Below are positions 60,223 to 64,000 of a stretch of DNA of 64,000 bases, one piece after another. This DNA is from Shewanella sp. GD04112. GTDB taxonomy: Bacteria > Pseudomonadota > Gammaproteobacteria > Enterobacterales > Shewanellaceae. Position 1 is the stretch's first letter. Every line of letters starts with the position of its first letter. The stretch spans positions 2,480,001-2,544,000 of the forward strand of contig NZ_JAOEAL010000001.1 in the NCBI RefSeq assembly GCF_029835735.1, read 5' to 3'. The notes under the pieces are model-generated. The model was not told the origin of the DNA. It searched no databases and saw nothing but the letters and a program-made list of their open reading frames with translations. The position numbers and the translations under genes are program-made.

Positions 60223-61554
60223 ATGCAACTGACTACAGCGCTTGCACTGGCTAATGGCTACGCTCCCAACACTGAACAACTCGGCAAACTAAGTGATATC
60301 TTGTGTCCAGATTTCATCTCGCAATGCCTTGAAACATCTGGTGTAGCAACCATACGCAAACGTCGACTTCCTCTAGAGCAGGCTGTTTGGGCTGTCATTG
60401 CGATGGCAATGTATCGCCAAGAGCCTGTTTGGAGCATTGTCGCCAAAGCACAATTGATGTTGCCTGGTAAGAAGCCCCTTGTGGCTCCTAGCGCCGTTGT
60501 TCAAGCCAGACAACGTTTAGGTGTTGATGCCGTTAAAGAAATTTTTTCGCAAAGTCAGCGCGTCTGGAACCAAGATGCCCAGCATCCTGACTGGTGTGGC
60601 TTAACGTTGCTTGGGGTTGATGGCGTCATTTGGCGAACGCCCGATACTCCCAACAACCAGCAAGCCTTTACCTACAGCAAAAACCAGCACGGTGATGTTG
60701 GCTATCCGCAAGTACGCATGGTTTGCCAGATGGAATTGACGAGCCACATGTTAGTTGCCAGCGCATTTGACGATGCCAAAATCAATGAAATGAAGTTGGC
60801 AGAGCAACTGATTGATAGCACACCCGACAACTCACTCACCCTATTTGACCGAGGATTTTACTCACTGGGGCTGCTAAACCGTTGGCATCAAGCGGGCAAA
60901 TCCAGACATTGGTTAATGCCGATGAAGAAAGGCACACAGTTTGAAGTCATCACAAAACTCGGTCGACACGATAAACTCATTCGGCTGACGACCACAGCAC
61001 AATCTCGTAAACAATTTAATGAGTTACCTGAATTTATTGACGTCCGATTGCTGACAAAAACAGTGAAAGGCAAAGAGGTCAATATCCTCACCTCAATGAC
61101 AGACCCGTTGCGTTTCCCTGGTGCAGAAATCGTGGATTTATACAGTCATCGCTGGGAAATTGAGCTGGGCTATCGCGAGATGAAGCAGAGTTTGCTCAAC
61201 AGCGAGTTTACGTTGAGGAGCAAGAAACCGGAGATGGTAAAACAAGAGCTATGGGGCATTCTCTTGAGCTACAATATTATCCGCTACCAGATGGTGAAAA
61301 TGGCGCAAAGCAAGCCGGGTTTATACGCTAACCAACTGAGTTTTACGACATGCGCGGTTGCGATAATCCATGTGATTTATGGGTTTTGGCTGGAAGCCGC
61401 CGGAACCATCCCTAAAAGGATGGATAGTTTACTCGCAGAAACCGAGCAGCATGTGCTACCAATACGAGGGGATTCAAGAGCTTACCCTCGGTGTGTCAGA
61501 GTGAAACCAAGGAAATACCCAGTCAAAAGAAAATGCCAGTCAGCTCTTAACTGA
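60223..61554 (+). CDS. IS4-family transposase
   Basis: The 443-residue transposase is very like that of E. coli IS4 in length and sequence (TIRKRRLPLEQAVWAVIAM, WCGLTLLGVDGVIWRTPDTP, VCQMELTSHMLV). DDE residues: Asp in GVDGVIW, Asp in LTLFDRGFY, and Glu in the YREMKQ signature (HRWEIELGYREMKQ). I chose ATG 60223 (MQLTTALALANGY); the frame opens 57 nt earlier through the hairpin and should not be used. All catalytic residues are intact, so it is probably active. Confidence 0.93.
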   Translation: MQLTTALALANGYAPNTEQLGKLSDILCPDFISQCLETSGVATIRKRRLPLEQAVWAVIAMAMYRQEPVWSIVAKAQLMLPGKKPLVAPSAVVQARQRLGVDAVKEIFSQSQRVWNQDAQHPDWCGLTLLGVDGVIWRTPDTPNNQQAFTYSKNQHGDVGYPQVRMVCQMELTSHMLVASAFDDAKINEMKLAEQLIDSTPDNSLTLFDRGFYSLGLLNRWHQAGKSRHWLMPMKKGTQFEVITKLGRHDKLIRLTTTAQSRKQFNELPEFIDVRLLTKTVKGKEVNILTSMTDPLRFPGAEIVDLYSHRWEIELGYREMKQSLLNSEFTLRSKKPEMVKQELWGILLSYNIIRYQMVKMAQSKPGLYANQLSFTTCAVAIIHVIYGFWLEAAGTIPKRMDSLLAETEQHVLPIRGDSRAYPRCVRVKPRKYPVKRKCQSALN

Positions 61555-61618
61555 CTGGCATTACGCTAAATTGCGTCCTTTTTTGCTGGATTGGCTGTAT
61601 GTATTGGCTGACAGCCGA

Positions 61619-63223
61619 TTAGCGCATGGCTAATAGCATATCCTGCGGCTGCTCAAGGTATTGTTTCCAAAGGTTACAGAAACGAGCAATGGTGCCGCCA
61701 TCGATAACGCGATGGTCCCCAGACCAACTCACTTGCATGATCTGACGCGCTTCAACTTCACCTTTCGCATTAAAGCGCGGCAAGGTTTGCAACTTACCTA
61801 ATGCGACAATCGCGACTTCCGGCTTATTGATAATAGGCGTTGCGACTGTGCCACCTAAGGCGCCAATATTCGAAATCGAAATGGTGCCGTCTTTAAGATC
61901 CGCCGGCGCCACACGGCCGCTGCGCGCGGCATTGGTTAAGCGAGTGATTTCGGCCGCGACCTCAAGGATGCTCTTATCTTGTACATCCTTGACGTTTGGT
62001 ACCAATAATCCGACCTTAGAGTCGACCGCCATACCTATGTTATGACGCGCCTTGTAGGTGATTTCCGTACAATCGGCATTCACTTGGCTGTTAAGCACAG
62101 GGAACTGCGTTAAGGCTAACGACATGGCCTTCATAAAGAATGGCATCATGGTCAGCTTAACTTCGTCGGAGGAATACTTGGCCTTCATGCTTTCACGCAG
62201 AGCGACTAAGTCTGTCAAATCAAACTCTTCGCAATAGGTGAAGTGTGGAATGGTGGATACCGATTCCACCATCATTTTTGCCATCACGGCTTTCACGCCA
62301 CGGATAGGCTCAACAATGTCACCCCGTGCAGAACTTGCCACGACGTTAGAGACGGTTGATTGAGTCACACCTGATTGAGTCGGTGCTACAGCCACTGGCG
62401 CAGCGGCAGACACAGCGCCACCCTGCGCTTGGAAGCGAGTAATGTCTTCCTTATATACTCGGCCGTGTTTGCCACTACCAGGGACGCGACTTAAATCGAT
62501 ATCTAAGGCACGTGCCATACGGCGAACGGCTGGGCTGGCTAAGGCTTTACCTTGGCGAGCAGGCTCCGAGGACACCGCCGCGCAAGCGGCTGGTGCTGCG
62601 GTATTCACAGCGGCGGCACTTGCTTCCTGTGCATGGCTGACTGGCGCACTAACGCCACCTTCGACCTCGATCGCAAATAATGGCGCATGTACCTTAGCTA
62701 ACTGGCCCTTACGGTAGTGCAATTTGACAATTTTGCCCGCTTTGATAGCAGGGATTTGCACTAGGGCTTTATCTGTCATCACATCGGCGATGGGTTGATC
62801 TTCAACCACAGTATCGCCTTCTTGGACTAACCATTCGACCAGTTCACATTCAACAATGCCTTCGCCAATATCGGGTAGCAGAAATTCTTCCACGCTCGTA
62901 CCCGCCGCGCTGGATTGGATTGCAGGTGTTTGCGTCGCTGTGTGTGCTTCAGTCTGAGATGCAGCAACGGGGACGGCTTCGTCAGACTCAATCTGCACGG
63001 CATAAAGCGGCGCATGCACCTTAGCGATATCGCCTTTGGCGTAATACAGCTTGGTCACGACTCCCGCAAAAGGCGCCGGAATTTGCACTAAGGCTTTGTC
63101 AGTCATCACATCGGCGATGGGCTGATCTTCAGCAATCGTATCGCCCTCTTGCACCAACCACTCGACGAGTTCACACTCGACAACGCCTTCACCAATGTCC
63201 GGCAAAATAAAATCTTTAATCAT
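61619..63223 (-). CDS. bkdB: Branched-chain 2-oxoacid dehydrogenase E2 (dihydrolipoyl acyltransferase)
   Basis: The 534-residue E2 core of the branched-chain 2-oxoacid dehydrogenase moves acyl groups from E1 to coenzyme A. It has two N-terminal lipoyl domains (residues 1-80 and about 113-190), each with the lipoylated lysine in DVMTDKALVQIPA. Ala/Pro-rich linkers and a peripheral subunit-binding domain (ASPAVRRMARALDIDLSRVPGSG, about 228-260) follow. The C-terminal catalytic domain ends with the SWSGDHRVIDGG motif. Most E2p/E2b have one lipoyl domain; two is a variation. It lies 9 nt after the E1-beta gene, the usual operon. Confidence 0.92.
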   Translation of the reverse strand: MIKDFILPDIGEGVVECELVEWLVQEGDTIAEDQPIADVMTDKALVQIPAPFAGVVTKLYYAKGDIAKVHAPLYAVQIESDEAVPVAASQTEAHTATQTPAIQSSAAGTSVEEFLLPDIGEGIVECELVEWLVQEGDTVVEDQPIADVMTDKALVQIPAIKAGKIVKLHYRKGQLAKVHAPLFAIEVEGGVSAPVSHAQEASAAAVNTAAPAACAAVSSEPARQGKALASPAVRRMARALDIDLSRVPGSGKHGRVYKEDITRFQAQGGAVSAAAPVAVAPTQSGVTQSTVSNVVASSARGDIVEPIRGVKAVMAKMMVESVSTIPHFTYCEEFDLTDLVALRESMKAKYSSDEVKLTMMPFFMKAMSLALTQFPVLNSQVNADCTEITYKARHNIGMAVDSKVGLLVPNVKDVQDKSILEVAAEITRLTNAARSGRVAPADLKDGTISISNIGALGGTVATPIINKPEVAIVALGKLQTLPRFNAKGEVEARQIMQVSWSGDHRVIDGGTIARFCNLWKQYLEQPQDMLLAMR

Positions 63224-63232
63224 ACCGGACTC

Positions 63233-64000
63233 CTAGAAGTTCACCGATGCCTTAATGGCTTCAAAGGTTTTGAGCGCATCGGGCATATATTCTTTTTCGT
63301 GGACCAGTGGATATGGGGTATCTAAACCACATACACGGCTGATAGGTGATTCTAAATACAGGAAACATTCCTGCTGAATCGTCGCCGCGATTTCACCGGC
63401 AAAACCACCCGTCAATGGCGCTTCGTGGTTGATCAGTAAGCGGCCTGTCTTCTTCACAGAATCAGCAACTGTATCTACATCCCAAGGCGCGAGTGTACGT
63501 AGGTCGATAATTTCACAGGAAATCCCCTCTTTTGCCGCCATGTCGGCCGCTTTTTCGATGATTTCCATCTGTGCGCCCCAGGCCACTAAGGTGATGTCTT
63601 TCCCTTCACGCACCACTTCGGCTTTACCCAGCTCGATTTCATAATCACCCGCAGGGACTTCACCCACTGAAGCACGGTATAAACGCTTTGGCTCGAAGAA
63701 CACCACAGGGTTTTTATCGCGAATAGAGGCTAATAATAAACCCTTGGCCTGCTCAGGATTACGTGGCACAACCACTTTTAAGCCTGGGGTTTGGGTAAAA
63801 TAAGCTTCTGGCGATTGTGAATGATAATGGCCGCCCGCAATACCGCCACCATAAGGTGTACGGAACACTAGGCTTCCCACATTAAATTCATTACCACTGC
63901 GGTAACGGAATTTAGCAGACTCGTTCACTATCTGATCGAACGCAGGAAAGATGTAATCGGCGAACTGGATTTCCGCTACGGCGGTCATGCCATTAGAGGC
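63233..64000 (-). CDS. bkdA2: Branched-chain 2-oxoacid dehydrogenase E1 beta (5' end outside window)
   Basis: The frame continues past the window edge, so the visible 255 residues are the C-terminal part of a protein of about 325. AEIQFADYIFPAFDQIVNE, YRSGNEFNVGSLVFRTPYGGG, HYHSQSPEAYFTQTPGLKVV and the C-terminal DTPYPLVHEKEYMPD are conserved in E1-beta of the branched-chain complex. With E1-alpha it decarboxylates branched 2-oxoacids using thiamine diphosphate. Its stop lies 9 nt before bkdB. The E1-alpha gene should be just outside the window. Confidence 0.92.
   Translation of the reverse strand, partial: ASNGMTAVAEIQFADYIFPAFDQIVNESAKFRYRSGNEFNVGSLVFRTPYGGGIAGGHYHSQSPEAYFTQTPGLKVVVPRNPEQAKGLLLASIRDKNPVVFFEPKRLYRASVGEVPAGDYEIELGKAEVVREGKDITLVAWGAQMEIIEKAADMAAKEGISCEIIDLRTLAPWDVDTVADSVKKTGRLLINHEAPLTGGFAGEIAATIQQECFLYLESPISRVCGLDTPYPLVHEKEYMPDALKTFEAIKASVNF

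Larger units (their letters stand above)
60127..61575 (+). mobile_element. IS4 element with 12-bp target duplication
   Basis: The element spans 60139-61563 (1425 bp). Ends TAATGCCGATCAGTTAAG (left) and TAATGCCAGTCAGTTAAG (right, inverted) closely match IS4. The flanks CGCTAAATTGCG at 60127-60138 and 61564-61575 are identical, a 12-bp target duplication in the range known for IS4, which indicates recent insertion. Confidence 0.95.

Overview
The window is a piece of a gammaproteobacterial chromosome, almost certainly Shewanella. The core genes are ccoNOQP-ccoHIS with an EtrA/FNR-type regulator, uspE, ttcA, a CofD/YvcK-type protein, a glyW-cysT-leuZ-like tRNA cluster, two GAPDH genes, sodC, nadA and the bkd branched-chain 2-oxoacid dehydrogenase genes. 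A 28-bp dif site at 17477-17504 places the window in the replication terminus.

Layout. 1-649: 3' part of fdhE. 955-17442: an accessory island bounded by 26-bp imperfect inverted repeats (2 mismatches) and a 6-bp direct repeat ACGCAT, which looks like a transposed or integrated element. Its main cargo is a four-gene Wadjet/MukBEF-like operon (jetA-jetB-jetC-jetD, 3439-11038), divergent from a WYL-domain BrxR/CapW-type regulator with a palindromic candidate operator between them. Downstream are an HNH-like zinc protein, IS3 remnants, truncated genes, an intact IS3 element, an interrupted membrane-protein/double PD-(D/E)XK nuclease region, an integron attC-like site and an HNH nuclease. The right end of the island lies 34 bp from dif.

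17494-34151: two tandem, identical 8329-bp filamentous prophages (Inoviridae) integrated at dif. Each has a HUH rolling-circle Rep, an ssDNA-binding-like protein, coat proteins, DUF2523/gpVI, Zot/gpI, several small ribbon-helix-helix-like proteins and no integrase. Two inverted dif-like sites near the end of each unit suggest a CTXphi-type folded single-stranded attP used by host XerCD.

34198-52520: ordinary chromosome with a tyrosine recombinase next to dif, an HD-GYP response regulator, the cbb3 oxidase operon with its assembly genes and EtrA (a perfect FNR box lies upstream of ccoN and a near-perfect one upstream of uspE), ttcA, two envelope proteins, a YvcK-like protein and an aromatic/aspartate aminotransferase. 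52814-53122: tRNA-Leu, tRNA-Cys and tRNA-Gly. 53364-54222: a decayed IS3 element. 54281-64000: a large GAPDH, a DUF2989 lipoprotein, canonical GAPDH, SodC, NadA, an intact IS4 element with a 12-bp target duplication, and the E2 and partial E1-beta subunits of a branched-chain 2-oxoacid dehydrogenase.

The points of most interest are the Wadjet-like operon with MukB-sized JetC under a BrxR-type regulator inside an inverted-repeat element beside dif, and the tandem dif-integrated inovirus with its folded attP, operator arrays and a gene whose C-terminus changes at the attachment junction.
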